Source of the DNA: Desmodus rotundus
Lineage: Eukaryota; Chordata; Mammalia; Chiroptera; Phyllostomidae
Assembly (NCBI RefSeq): GCF_022682495.2
Contig: NC_071399.1
Location: 56,846,873-56,910,872, forward strand
DNA length: 64,000 bases
Direction of reading: 5' to 3'
The notes beneath the pieces were generated by a model. The model did no database searches and was not told the origin of the DNA. It saw nothing but the letters and a program-made list of their open reading frames with translations. Positions 12,504 through 23,995 of this stretch are shown one piece after another (position 1 is the stretch's first letter; every line of letters begins with the position of its first letter). The position numbers and the translations under genes were made by a program.

Positions 12504-12766
12504 TTGGTCCCAAAGAAGATACAAAGAGTGTTGGCTTTAGTCAATACTGGTGCAGAACATTCTCTTATTTATGGCAACCTGGAGAGATTTAGGGGGCCTA
12601 TAAATGCCATTGATGGCTACGGAGGTCAGTCCATTCAGCTTCAAGCTATAATACTGACTCTTGGAAGAGGGCATTTATCACCATGCCCCTGTAAAGTGTA
12701 TGCTTCCACTATCTTGAGTCTATCCTAAGAATTGCCATTCTAGCTGGCATGCATGTGTAGATCACC
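12504..12766 (+). pseudogene. pro: ERV aspartic protease remnant
   Basis: A readable frame at 12504-12728 has the retropepsin active-site segment ALVNTGAEHSLIYG and, further on, an I-DGYGGQ flap-like segment. The catalytic Asp of the D-T-G triad is Asn (AAT, 12543-12545), which would abolish activity. The codon is preceded by GTC, so loss of a CpG by deamination is a likely cause (inference). The frame ends before the usual C-terminal helix. Retropepsins act as dimers to cut Gag-Pol. Confidence 0.8.
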
Positions 12767-13560
12767 ATGGGGGAGTTTTGCCTCCAAATAGGGGTTGTGA
12801 AGGCAATTTTGAGGCAGCACGCCAGACTCCCTCATGTGTTACTTCCCACTTCCCATAGAATAGTGGCCACCAAAAAATATTGCCTTCAGGATGGCTATAA
12901 GGAGATTGGAGAGGCCACAGAAGAATTGCCTATGGTGAATATCATCAGACCAGCTCACAGCCCCTACAAATCACCTGTGTGGCCAGTCCAGAAACCAGAT
13001 GAAACTTGGCACATGACTGTAGATTATAGATAACTAAATAAGGTAATCCCCCCCCCCTTTTCTTTGCAGCTATGCCTAACATAGACCAGCTCAGCTATGA
13101 GCTGGGCACATACCATTATTTACTGGATTTAGCTAATGCCCTTTTCTCTATAGATATTAATACGGAAAACCAGGACTGGTTTTCCTTCACCTTGGAAGGC
13201 CAAAGTGGACATTTACTGTTCTATCTCTACGTTACCTGCATAACCCTACTGTTTTCCATGGCCTTGTAGCTGATGACTTAGCTGTATGGACTGTACCATC
13301 CTATGTGAACATTACATTACATTGTAACATGACATTGATGATATTATGCTGACCTCTGATTATCTTACAGAGTTACAGTGTGCCGTTCTTCAGCTGTTGA
13401 CTCACCTCCAGGGTCGAGGATGGGCAGTCAATTACCAAAAAATCCAGGGACCTGGCTTTTCTGTGAAATTATTGGGTGTTGTTTTGTTGAGTAACACAAG
13501 GTGACGTCTGATGCCATGATAGATAAGATTCAGACATTCCTCATCCCTCAGAAGCTGAGG
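12767..13560 (+). pseudogene. pol: ERV reverse transcriptase remnant
   Basis: RT motifs in order: PAHSPYKSPVWPVQKPD and TWHMTVDYR in the frame ending at 13033 (a stop follows), LGTYHYLLDLANALFSID in the next open frame (13072-13269), then H-D-I-D-D-I-M-L at 13328-13351. In that catalytic box the usual Tyr of YxDD is Asp, while both metal-binding Asp codons remain. A C-run near 13047 and an indel after 13200 break the frame. It copied viral RNA into DNA in the ancestor. Confidence 0.88.
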
Positions 13561-14635
13561 CAATTACAAGAAAGTTAGGGTTGTTGGGGTACTGGCAGGT
13601 TTTTATACCACACTTAACTCAGCTAGTGTGCCCTCATTCTCACCTCACCCACAAAGGACCCACCTGGGACTGGGGGTCAGAGCACGACCAGGGCTTTAAG
13701 GCTCTAAGCAAGTGGTGAAGACCGTACAAGCACTGGGGGTTATCCATCAATCTCAGGGGTGTGATTTAGATGTCCATGTCTCTCTTGAAGGCTTTGTTTG
13801 GGGTTTCTGGCAACAGAAAGTGTGCACCAGGGTGCTAAATGGTTTCTGGTCCCAGATCTGGAAGGGGACTAAGGCTTGATAAGACCAATAGAACAAGTGA
13901 ATGATGTTTACCAGGCTCTCTTGACTACTGAAACCATTACCAGACCAGCTGAGGTTTGAGTACATATTACCTATCCCAATGTTGGGTGGACACATAACAT
14001 TGTAAACTGACCTCAGAGCTCAGTAGTGCAGACAACCACTCTGACTAAGTGGAGTGCATATCTCCAACAGAGAAGCAAACTAGCAATGAGCTTCTGAACC
14101 AAGAATTGCAGCAACTCTTGGGTCCAGTTACTTACCAAGACATGGGCATGGAGGTCCCTGCTCCTTTTCCCATGCTTGTGCCTACTATTAAAAAGGGATG
14201 TACCCCCATGACTAAGGATGATGGGTACACTGATGGCTTCTGTCAGGGCCAGCTGCCCACCTGGAGGGTGGTAGCCTACCAGCCTGGAGTGTGGGCAGCA
14301 TGTGGATGGAAGATGGCTTAGGACAAAGTAGTCAATGGGCTGAATTGAGAACTCTCTGGATATTTGTAACCTGAGAACCTGGGCTGGTGACCATCTGCAC
14401 AGACAGCTGTATGCAGAGGACTGACCCTGTGGCTGCCTGGTTGGCAGCAAAATGATTGGTAAGTGGCTCAAAAACCCCTGTGGGGGCAAGACTTACGGAA
14501 AGACATTTATAGTCTGGGAAAGGTAGTAACTCTTTACCATGTCAGTGGACATCAACCTCTCCACAGCCTGGGCAATGCTGAGGCTGACGACTTGGCACCC
14601 AAACACTGGTTGGAAAAGGCTCCAGCAGAAGACAT
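13561..14635 (+). pseudogene. pol: ERV RT connection and RNase H remnant
   Basis: The connection region reads across two or three frames (a 'F.P.L..L..P' segment near 13600, then a W-D-W-G segment near 13660). RNase H landmarks are YTDGFCQG near 14225, holding a catalytic Asp, and HVSGHQPLHSLGNAEADDLA at about 14540-14600, holding the late His and the final Asp. Stops lie between them (for example near 14320). RNase H removes the RNA strand during reverse transcription. Confidence 0.82.
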
Positions 14636-15330
14636 GGCTGAGTGGCTCCCCCAAAAGATGCACCATGAAGGACAGAAGACTTTATGGGTAAGTGGTAAAA
14701 CCTTGGGGTCTACCGCTCTGTTACTCAGATGTAGTCAAGGCCCATCAACAATGTACTGTCTCTGCAGAGAAGCATCCTCATTGGCTACCCCAAGATGCAG
14801 GTGGCCTGTGGTGAAGGGACACCCCACTGACTCGCTGGCAGGTCAACTACATTGCCCCCTACCACTACCAGAAAGCTCATGTTATGCCTTGACATGTGTG
14901 GATATGACCACTGGCTTGCTGCAAGCAGACCCATGCAAGTGGGCCACACAATAAGCCACCATCAAGGCCTAAAGCAGCTCTGAGTGGCCTATGGGACCCT
15001 GGATATCATCAAAAGTAACCAAGTCACCCATTTTATGGGACATCAAGTACAAGAATGGGCAGATGCCTTCAATATATATTGGAGATTCCATCTACCATAC
15101 AACCCCACTGGAGCCGGCCTCACTGAAAAATGCCCTGAAGACTGACTCTAACTCATTCCAAGGTTGGACAACTTACCTTTTCGACTGTCTGTAAACCTTG
15201 AATGAAGGCCCTAGGGTAGGACAAGAATCTCCCACCAACCTTCTCACTGAATCTCGGGCAGCACTTATTCACCTACAATTAAGTACAAAGGGGCCTCTGC
15301 TACACCCTGGGCTGTGACAATAATTAAAAA
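14636..15330 (+). pseudogene. pol: ERV integrase remnant (zinc-binding and catalytic core)
   Basis: The N-terminal zinc-binding region is recognisable (WLPQKMHHEGQKTLW near 14640-14690; a degraded C-x-C follows near 14757). The catalytic core begins at RWQVNYIAP (about 14833-14859). Its first catalytic Asp position is Asn (AAC, 14845-14847), again after GTC. The frame then shifts repeatedly, and the late Asp and Glu region (14990-15200) is split between frames. Integrase joins viral DNA to the host genome. Confidence 0.8.
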
Positions 15331-15600
15331 AAAAAAAAAAAGCTCTTGCTAGTGCCACAAGACATACCCCCAGGGAAAAGCACCCTCGCCTGGTCTGGGA
15401 AGGTGCAGGTAGAGTCCCACTGGTATTCCTTGGTGGCTCCTTGGGGGATTTGTCATGGGGCTACAGCTGGCACCCATGGTAAAGGCCTCTTGGCCCCTTA
15501 CCCTTGTTTGTTACAACCCACAGCAAACCTCAATTCCTAAGGGAACTCACAAAGTCTCAGTGTGGAAGGTTCACACACCTCCCTTGGCCCTTGAGTGCAG
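15331..15600 (+). pseudogene. pol: ERV Pol C-terminal domain remnant
   Basis: The frame at 15346-15540 contains VPQDIPPGKSTLAWSGKVQV and WYSLVAPWG, matching the SH3-like C-terminal part of gamma-like integrase (family resemblance by eye). It follows an A-run (about 15327-15341) that looks like slippage or a small insertion. The start ATG in this piece is chance, not a gene start. Confidence 0.6.
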
Positions 15601-16470
15601 GAGGCCTTTAGTCTAGGGCCAGATAGGACACAGTACCAAAAGCCAGGGCATCCACTGGTCAGTGTAACCATATTAACCAAAGACTGGACTGTGGAGTATG
15701 TATTGCCAGACCGCCAAGATCTACCTTTATTAGTTACTATTAAACTGATGTCTTTTATTACCCTTAGACTCTACTCTGGAAGCTCTTTTCTACAGTGGGC
15801 CAGTATGCTAACACCTGTCAGCAACCCTTCTGGTTACTGTGCCTGCACTGAATTTCCCTCTGCTGCCTCCACTGTCCCACCATGGTGGATCCACCCTGCA
15901 AACCAGACACACTGGAACTGGCAGCAAGGCTGGAAAGTTGCTGACCGCTGACCCCCTCTTCAAGCACTTGCATGAAAAAATGTTTTCCCTCATGAAGGCA
16001 TAGGCCAACCACACCAAGCCATGACTCACATATGCGGTTTGGGACTGTGCAGGGTGGTTGTCAGCATTACAGATAGAAGTGCAACAGCCCATACATGTAT
16101 GTATCTATTGAGTGCAGAAACGGGACTGTAAATGAGACTGTTCAGCTCATGCAGTGGATGCTGGCAGCCCTATGTAAGAAGGTAATGGTAACGACTGCTA
16201 CAGATACCTGGGAAGAGTCTACTAGTGGGACACAGGCCCATTCCATCCCATGAGGAGCCCTATGGGCTTATGATCAATATGATTGGCCTTATCTCCCGTT
16301 TAATAGTACTAGGTGTTGAACCTGGGGGGAGACCATATATCCCAGGGTGAGTGTTACTCTTCCAAGTGTCCCTCAAAATTGGGACTCACTTCAGGCACGC
16401 TATCAAGTCAAGCATGCTGACTGGTGGTTCTACTCCCTAGGCCTTTTTGTGGCCCCCTCAGGTACTATTC
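15601..16470 (+). pseudogene. env: ERV envelope surface-subunit remnant
   Basis: The region expected to hold SU, between Pol and the recognisable TM part. It carries a Trp-rich segment (PWWIHPANQTHWNWQQGW, about 15880-15940) with an N-x-T glycosylation site, in the frame open at 15595-15951. A stop follows and the rest is split across frames. I did not find an intact CWxxC-type motif. The N-terminal signal peptide is not identifiable. Confidence 0.5.
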
Positions 16471-16880
16471 TAACCCATTAAGCCATTAAGGCCCTAGCAA
16501 ATCACACTGCAGTTGTCCTTAACCACACCAGGCACACTATAGCTCTGGTTTCTGATGATGTAACTCAAATGAGGCAAGTTGTGCTGCAGAATAGAGTGGC
16601 ATTAGACCTACTCACTGCTACCCAGGGGAGCACCTATGCCATTCTGCATACTGAGTGCTGTGTATAAATCCCGGATAATTATCACAATATATCACAATAA
16701 ACCTTAACTGCTCTAAGAGATGAGATTAATTATATATCAGCCATAGCCTCTGACCCTTTTACAACTTGATGGAATTCTCTAGGTTTTTGGTGGAATTCCC
16801 TTCCACTAGATCCCTTTGGGTTTTGTCTTGTATTGTTGGTCTTGGGGTGTAGAATTTACTGTATTTGTGATATGTGGACT
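16471..16880 (+). pseudogene. env: ERV envelope transmembrane-subunit remnant
   Basis: The frame reads through a heptad-type helix rich in N-x-T sites, then LQNRVALDLLTATQG, the conserved region found in gamma-type TM proteins. The C-x6-CC motif follows with its first Cys replaced by Tyr (codon 16633-16635), and a TAA stop comes one codon after the CC pair (16663-16665). A hydrophobic membrane anchor (GFCLVLLVLG) appears near 16811-16840. TM drives membrane fusion in the family; this copy is dead. Confidence 0.82.
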
Positions 16881-16941
16881 CAACATGCACAGGTTCCCTA
16901 TCAGAAGGATTTAATATGATGATTGTGAGGTGGAAGAGCGA

Positions 16942-17350
16942 TGTTGGGGTACAGTGTGCTGGTCATGCTCTTCCAACACCCATGAGGGAGGGCTGCCAGA
17001 GGACCCCTGCTTTGAGGGAATGTGTATTGTTTTGGAAATGGGTTGTGATTCCCTCCTTATCCCCTTTGGCACTGGCTTCCTCTCCTGTGACTGCTTCTTG
17101 ACCTTTTCTTTCTGCAGGTACACACAGAGGTTATTTAGTTTAGAGTCACAGGCAGGACATGTGCCTCCGTTTCTGGGACCCCTTAAAAAGGTCTAGGACT
17201 CAGGAAGGTGTGGTCCTGCTTCGCTGACTTGCTGAAAAGGGTGCTTCCTGTAATGTGAGTATTAAGGTGATGTCTGCTCCATCCCGTCTTTCTTGTAGTT
17301 TATTTCAGCTTACCCAAATGAATGGTCATGATTTGATCTCTGGTGTTACA
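16942..17350 (+). repeat. 3' LTR of class I endogenous retrovirus
   Basis: 409 bp starting TGTT and ending TACA, homologous to 10347-10757. The best-kept block runs from GAATGTGTATTGTTTTGGAA (about 17018) to the AGGTACACAC region. The target duplication AGTTG follows at 17351-17355, and antisense L1 resumes in register. Confidence 0.87.
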
Positions 17351-18599
17351 AGTTGGAGAAAGAGAGGTGTTAGATCTTCTCTGAATGTTGGTGAAATTCA
17401 CATGTGAAACCATTTGGTCCAGGAATTTTGTTTGTTATGAATTTATTATTATTATCACTTTCATTTCAATAATTGTAATCTGTTTATTCAGATTCTATGA
17501 TATTTTTTTTCTGATTTAGTGCTTGGAGATTGTATATTTCTAGGAATGTATCCATTTCAGACAGTTTGTCCTGTGTGTTGGTATATAGTTAGTTGTTTGT
17601 AATATCTTCTTACAATCATTGTAAATTTTTGGTGTCAGTTGTTAATTCTCCTTTTTAATTTCTCATTTTACTTCTTTGGATCTCTTTCTTTTTTTCTTGA
17701 TGAGTCTGGTTAAAGGTTTGACAATCTTGTTTATCTTTTCAAATAAGCTATTCTTGAATTCACTGATATTTTGAACTGTTTTTTAGACACTTTTGTTTAT
17801 TTCTACTCTGATGATTGTAATTTCCTTTCTTCTACTCACTTTGGGCTTTGTTTATTTTTTCAAGTTTCTTTAAATGTAAAGTTAGATTGTGTATTTGAGC
17901 TTTTTCTTGTTTCTTGAGATAGATCTGTAACACTGTGAATTTTTCTCTTAAGACCGCTTTTCCTGTGTCCCATGGTTCTAAGGATGTCATGTTCTCATTT
18001 TCATCTTTTTCTAGGTATCCTTTAATTTATTTTTTGATTTTAATGTTAACCCATTCATCGTTTACTCACATGTTATTTAGCTTCCATGTCTTTGTAGGTT
18101 TTTCAGTTTTTTTCTTGTGATTGTTTTCTCATTTCATAGCATTAATGTCAGAGAAGATGCTTCATATTATTTCAGTCTTCTTAAATTTCTTGAGACTTGT
18201 TTTGTGTCCTAACATGTGGTATATTCTGGAAAACATTCCATTTGCCCTTGAAAAGAATGTATATTTTGCTACTTTGGGGTGTAATTCTCTGAAGACATCA
18301 ATTAAATCAATTCTATCTACTGTGTCAAATAAAGCCGCCTTCTTGTTGATTTTTCTGCCTGACAGAGCTATCCGCTGAAGTCAATGGAGTGTTAAAAAGC
18401 CCCTACTGACTGTAATCTGTCAACCTCTCTTTTTATGTCCAACAAGATTTTCTTCACATATTTAGGTGCTCTTACGTTGGGTACATATACGTTTACTAGG
18501 GTTATATACTCTTGTTGGATTGTTCTTTTTATGATTATGTAGTGTCCTTGTTTGTCTCTTACTATAGCCTTGGTTTTGAAGTCTATTTTGTCAGATATA
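17351..18599 (-). mobile_element. LINE-1 ORF2, antisense (middle part of split L1)
   Basis: This continues the L1 broken at 10346. On the minus strand it covers the N-terminal part of RT and much of the endonuclease-RT region of ORF2. A minus-strand frame at 18392-18628 reads 'IIIKRTIQQEYITLVNVYVPN', the conserved endonuclease strand motif of L1 EN. Frameshifts and stops are frequent. It is interrupted at a TA dinucleotide by the mariner-derived element. Confidence 0.87.
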
Positions 18600-19261
18600 C
18601 AAGGTCTGTCCAGAAAATGTCCAGCCATTATTAATATAATGAAAACAGTTTGTGTGATACCGATGTAACCTGGCAGCCAAGGAGAGTGGACTGGAGTGTG
18701 TATGCATGAACAATGACTACTTCAAAATAAGTGGGGGCAGTGGACACCACTGAGGGAGCATGTGTCTTGTGTGGCCATCACATTAAAAATGACTGAGCGA
18801 ATAAAGCAACAAATCTGCATCAAATTTTGTGTTAAGCTTGAATATTCCTCTGCAGAAACTATTTGGATGATTCAGAATTCTGCAGCAACGGGCAACTGGT
18901 GATTGGCAGCTTCCTCACACCTGCTCATGCGTCACATCTCATGCAGAGTTTTTTAGTGACACACCAAATCACCCAGGTGATTCAGCCCCCTACAGCCCAG
19001 ATTTGGCGTCTTGTGACCTCTAGCTTTTCCCAAATCTGAAATCACCTTTGAAAAGAAAGAGATTTAAGACTGTTGATGAGATTCAGAAAAATACAATGGG
19101 GCGGCTGGTGGTCTCTGGGAGAACTGTATGAGGTCCCAAGGTGCCTGCTTTAAAGAGGACCAAGGTGTCATTGTCATATGTACAGTGTTTCTTGTCTATT
19201 CCTCAATAAATGTCTCTAGTCTTTCATATCATGTAGATGGATGCCTTCTGAGCAGACCTCA
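18600..19261 (+). mobile_element. Mariner-derived non-autonomous element (MITE), TA insertion
   Basis: 662 bp with imperfect terminal inverted repeats of about 25 bp (AAGGTCTGTCCAGAAAATG on the left; the complement of ATGCCTTCTGAGCAGACCT on the right). TA precedes it (18598-18599) and follows it (19262-19263). Removing it rejoins the L1 sequence. The inside keeps the first part of a transposase frame (ICIKFCVKLEYSSAETI, about 18814-18864) and the last part (near 18980-19080), with the middle missing. A homologous copy with the same structure is at 37622-38290. Confidence 0.88.
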
Positions 19262-21315
19262 TAAGTATTGTTACACCAGCATTTTTTTCCTTTCTATTTG
19301 TATGAAATATCTTCCCCCAACCTTTACTTGTAATCTGTGTGTATCTTTCATTCTGAGGTAGGCCTCTTGGAGGCAGTATATATATGGGTCTTGTTTTCTT
19401 ATCTATTCAGCTACCCTATGTCTTTAGATTGAAGCATTATACCATTTCCATTGAAAGTGATCACTAATAGGTACATTATTGCCATTTTACCTTTTCATTT
19501 GTAATACTGGCTTGGTGTTAACAAACTCCTTTAGTTTCTGTTGTTGTTGTTGCCTTGGAAGCTCTTTATTTCTCTTGCAATTTTAAATGACACCCTTCAA
19601 TGTAGCCTTCAATGTATGTACTTGCTTTTCACCATTTTGAATATTTAATGTCATCTCCTTTTGGCCTGAAATGTTTATGTTGAACAATCAGATGGCCATA
19701 TTAAGGGAGCTCCTTTGTAGGTAATTAACTGCATTTCTCTTACAGATTTTAAGATTCTCTCCTTGTTTTAAGCTTTGCCATTTTAATTACAATATGCCTT
19801 ATTGTAGGCCTCTTTAGGTCCATCTTCTGGGACTATTTGTCCTCCTGGACTTGTGCGTCTTTTTTTTAAGGAAGGTTTTGGTCATTATTTCTTCAAATAA
19901 GTTCTCAATCCTTTGCTTTCCCTCATCTCCTTCTAGTACCCTATAATGTGGAAATTTTTACATTTCATGTTGCCCCAAAAGTACCTTATGCTATCATTTT
20001 TTTTTTGAGGTTATTTTTTTCTACCTTGTTTCCTGAATCACTGGTTCAGTCCCCTATTTCATATAAGTTACTGTTTATTCCTTCCAATTTATTATGTGAT
20101 ATTTCAGATATTGCGTTCTTTATTTATGACTGATCCTTATTTATGGTTTCTGTGGGTTGTTCATGCTGTTGGGCATCCTTACAACCATTACTTTGAACTC
20201 TATATCTGATACATTGCTTGCCTCCATTTCATTTAGCTCTTCTTTGGGAGAATTGCCTTGTTCTTTCATTTGGGAGCTTTTCTTAGTCTCCCCATTATGG
20301 CTGCCTCTTTGTTTTTGTTTCTATGTATTAGGTAGATCTACAAAGACTGTGTTGCTGACCTATGTCAAACACTGCCTCTGACTGGCCCTGTACAACCTGT
20401 TTGTAGCTATCAGTGATCCACAGCTGGTGGTTACCTCTGCTGGTCCTAAGTGCATGTGAAAAAGACTGACCTGTGCACTAGGCCTGGCTTTTTACAAGCC
20501 CTGGTAGTAAACCCTGGGGGTTGATCAGAAAAAGTCTCAAAGCACCCAGAGATCTTCCTCTGCCTGTGGGCTACCTGTTAAACTTAGTCACTGAAAAAGC
20601 CTCAGACTCTATACTCCTCAACAAGACTTAAGATCCACAGGGTGGGGCAAGAGAGATTCCTGGGCCTGCGTCTATTACTGTCCCTCAGACTGATGCTGCA
20701 TGTGGGGGAGTTCTCTGCCTGTGAAAGATGGTAGTATTGGTGATGACTGAGCACAGGTGTCCTGGTGACTGACCCTTTAACTCTCTCCCCAGTGCCACCA
20801 ACCCCATATTCTCTTCACATGACTCTAGTCCATTCTACCTTCCCTCCACCAGAGCCGAGTATAAATGGCTGCAAACAACTTTGCGTGTTGGCTCTTTCAC
20901 AGGGTGACTGCTTCTCTAGCTGTCTCCCCCTGGTGGACAAATACCCTTCTGCTGTTTACAACTGGATGTTATGTGGGCAACTTTCCTGGTTCCGATGCTC
21001 ATGCCTGGGGAGACATGCTTGGGGTTTAGACCTCACACTGCTCAAGGGAAACCACTCCCCACCTGTCTGCAGCTGAAGAATACCTCCAGAACTTCAGCTG
21101 CCACCCGGAAGCCCAGCCAACCAGCCCTCCCATGCCTCTGCACTATCTACCAGTCTCGATTTGGCTTTCTCTGTAAGTCTTTGGTTATAAGGTTTCTCCG
21201 CAGCTAGTCTTCAGTTAGTTATTCAGGATGGTTTTTCTATAATTTAATTGTAGTTCCAGTTTGGTTTTGAGAGGAGGTTAGTATAGGTTTCACCTAATTT
21301 GCCACCATCATGGAT
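19262..21315 (-). mobile_element. LINE-1 ORF2 start, ORF1 and 5'UTR, antisense (right part of split L1)
   Basis: On the minus strand from about 21315 leftward: a 5' start similar to 'atgatggtggcaaattag', a moderately GC-rich 5'UTR (21315 to about 20400), an ORF1-like stretch (about 20350-19650), and the ORF2 endonuclease start (about 19500-19262). No full frame survives. With 9062-10346 and 17351-18599 this gives an L1 of about 4.6 kb net, with its 5' end present and its 3' end lost. Confidence 0.75.
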
Positions 21316-21474
21316 ACAACTTTGATTTTTATCTTTTCTATACACAGTATAAACCATTTTGGTATGAACCGATCCTTATTTCACAGCTTAAAATATGTAG
21401 TAAATAAAATGTTCACAGTTACTTCTGCAAATGAAATTATTGCTCAAATGTTTTGTTACCTTTAAAGCAACTCT

Positions 21475-22045
21475 TTGTCTAATGATCAAGGCACATCTAC
21501 CATTTCCCCCAACTTGCACTTGCTTTAGATAGGGGTCCTGTTCTACATCTGTGCTCTGACCTCCTTCTCCTTAGGGCAGTTCCTTTCAATGGCTTGTCAT
21601 TGTAAATTCATTCTCTGCCACTTTGAGATATATGTAAATCTTATTAAAATCCTCTTGCTAGCTTTAAAACCCAGGAATGCTTTTTCAAGGACTTGGGAGA
21701 TATTCTTTAGAAATATAATCATTAAAGAAGATAGTCTTTCTTTCTCAGTATTTGTAAGAGAGTAGGAGCTTAAGTCAGAGGGTGCCTTGCTCCCAGTTGT
21801 AAAACTACCTCCTGTTATGAATATAAGAGGAAGTGTACTCTCATGTGAGTAAGGCCAGTTCTCAAACACAGATGGTGTTGTGTCTCCACTCTAACTCTTC
21901 AAATCTCTCCTACCCTTTTTTTCAGCACAGATGCATTCAGACTCAATGCTGGAACCCTTTCTTCTATTGTGGTAGGCTTGAATAAAATCTTCTCTGACTA
22001 TTTCACTCTTTCTGGTGCAATTTCTATTTTTGATATTAACTTACC
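21475..22045 (+). repeat. LTR-like repeat, copy 1
   Basis: Clearly homologous to 50190-50790. Shared blocks include 'attgtaaatt.att.tctgcc.ctttga.atat..gt.aatct', 'acccaggaa' and 'ttctcaaggac' types. An AATAAA lies near 21981 and a TATAAGA-like box near 21822. The structure fits an old mammalian retroviral LTR, but I cannot name the family. Confidence 0.55.
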
Positions 22046-22692
22046 AAAGTACATATTGCATACTTTAAACAAGGTCATGAGAGAAATGCAAATTATATGA
22101 TGATAGTATATTGTATTGCTAAATGAAATTGCAAAGAACAGTTTCATTTTGAGTTGATAACTGGGGTAGGTGTAGGTTAGGAAGGGAACAGTTATATTCC
22201 TTTGATGACCAGGGATATTAGACTTTTAATAAAAAGGACTATAAAGCATTACATTCTTTAGCTTTATTTCCAGATCTATTTCAATTACTTTATGTTGCTT
22301 TAATTTGTACTTTAATATATAGATTTTCTATCATATCTCTCTGATTTAAATTAGTGTTTTAGAGCATTAAGTTGTAATGTGGCTATTACAATTAGATTTA
22401 TCATTGACATTTTATTACTTACCATTTTTTTTTCTTTTTTATCTTGGCTATTTTCCCCTCTGTCTCCTTTTTAGCCTTATTTTGATTATGTGTTGACCTT
22501 TATTATTCCATTTTATTTTATATATTTGCCTCTTGGCTGTATTACTTGTATTTTCAATGATTGCTCTAAATTTTACATTCTACATAATCTAATATTTCAC
22601 AGACTACAGTTAATAATATACAATGTCTTTTCTAACCACTATTTATTTATTTCTGGTTTTGTTTTATATTTTTATTTGTATTTATTTAGTTT
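22046..22692. other. AT-rich DNA, nothing recognised
   Basis: No gene or named repeat was seen. The T-rich plus strand gives short hydrophobic frames that are compositional artefacts. Confidence 0.5.
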
Positions 22693-22897
22693 TTAAAGAT
22701 TTTAGTTATTTATTTTTAGAGAGAGGGAAGGGAGGGAGAACGAGAGAGAGAGAAATATTCCTGTGTGGTTGCCTCTTGTACACCCTTCACTGGGGACCAA
22801 CCCAGCAACCCAGGCATGTGCCCTAACTGGAAATTGATCCAGCAACCCTTCGGTTCACCAGCCAGCATACAATCCACTGAGCCACACCAGCCAGGGC
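22693..22897 (-). mobile_element. Ves SINE
   Basis: Minus-strand copy. The plus strand shows an A/T tail, a GAGAGAGAGAAA stretch, GCATGTGCCC, the B-box complement, and CCACACCAGCCAGGGC ending at 22897. It abuts the T-rich end of an antisense L1 3' end and probably inserted into that tail. Confidence 0.9.
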
Positions 22898-23145
22898 TTA
22901 TTTTTTATTTATTTTATTTATTGCATTACAATTTAGTCCACTTATACCCCTCCCCACCCCTGAAATCACCGCACTGTTGTCCATGTCCACAAGTCCTTTT
23001 TCCTTTTTGCTCAATCCCTTCACTCCCTGCCCATCCCTCCCTTAGCTGTCAACCTGCTTTCTGTGAGTTTGGCTCTATTTTGCTTGTTAATTCAGTTTGG
23101 TCATTAGGTTTCACAAATGAGTAAAATTGGATGGTATTTGTTTTT
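22898..23145 (-). mobile_element. LINE-1 3' end, antisense, 5'-truncated
   Basis: A T-rich start (the antisense A-tail) and a C-rich 3'UTR with the same layout as 39961-40333 and 40785 onward. It ends in the 'attaggtttcacaaatgag...atggtatttg' block that lies at the ORF2/3'UTR border in those copies. Confidence 0.8.
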
Positions 23146-23249
23146 GCAAAAATGAATGGAGAAATCTTTTAATAGTATAGTTTCTCTAATTCCCCCATCA
23201 CTGAATTTTGAGTTATAATTGTTATATACACTAGACTGTATACATTAAA

Positions 23250-23940
23250 TAGGCACTATCACTCATGTAAAAGATCTCCATATCAATGATAAAATAAAAC
23301 ACACTACAAAAGATGATAAAATATATAAAATGGATTTTGGGAGATGAGAAAACATGAGTGGCAAGTAAAAATATGAAAAATTGCTAAAATTTAGCAACAT
23401 TTAATTAGTAACTACATGCAAATTAAAACCACAAGGCCATTGTATGGAATATCCAGAAGAGCAGCCAAATTCATTCTGACAACATCAAATTTGTTTAGGA
23501 TGAGATCTTATATGGTAACAATGCATATAGGAATTTGAAAAATTCCTTAGGAAATAATTGACAAATAAATAATGATTCCTTATTCCTTAGGAAATAATAA
23601 TTTATTGAAATAAAATTGTAGGTAAGCATTCTTTTGACAAAGAAAATTCACCTCTAGGTCTTTATCATAGAGAAAATAAAAAGTATACATGCAAAAGTAT
23701 CATTCATGTTAACATTGTTTTGTGGGAAAAAAAACCCTAATCTTTAACAGAGCAATGAAATACATTCTTTCATTAAAGATGGACTTTTTTGTGTGATTCC
23801 AGGTAGATACTTGGAATATTGGGAGGACCACTTTATAAAATATATGTACAACCACTATGCTACATACCTGAAACTAACACATAATATTATAGAATGTAAG
23901 CCAATTTGAAAAAGATGGACACTTTTGGTGAAAATGAGAA
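23250..23940 (+). mobile_element. Eroded LINE-1 3' part (old)
   Basis: 'tacatgcaaattaaaaccacaa' near 23413 is the ORF2 C-terminal landmark, followed by degraded ORF2 and a 3'UTR with 'acatacctgaaactaacac' near 23862. There are many indels. It contains a short local duplication at 23542-23598. Confidence 0.6.
23542..23598. repeat. 17-bp direct duplication, 40-bp period
   Basis: ATTCCTTAGGAAATAAT occurs at 23542-23558 and again at 23582-23598. TTCCTTAGGAA within it is close to a palindrome. This looks like a local duplication in eroded L1. Confidence 0.8.
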
Positions 23941-23995
23941 TTCTGTTTTACTCACTGAATATTTGCAATATCTATGACACAAAAATTGATTTTTA

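Larger units (their letters stand above)
10347..17350 (+). mobile_element. Endogenous retrovirus (gamma-like, class I), defective provirus
   Basis: A 7,004-bp provirus with two LTRs and remnants of gag, pro, RT, RNase H, integrase and env in normal order, inserted in an antisense L1. Class I is inferred from the 4-5 bp target duplication and a gamma-type transmembrane envelope. Every gene carries stops and frameshifts, so it cannot encode working proteins. A purine-rich remnant at 16927-16941, just before the 3' LTR, fits the polypurine tract. Confidence 0.88.

Noticed and set aside
14013..14489. 158-codon minus-strand open frame
   Set aside because: Shadow of the ERV RNase H region, which is readable on the plus strand.
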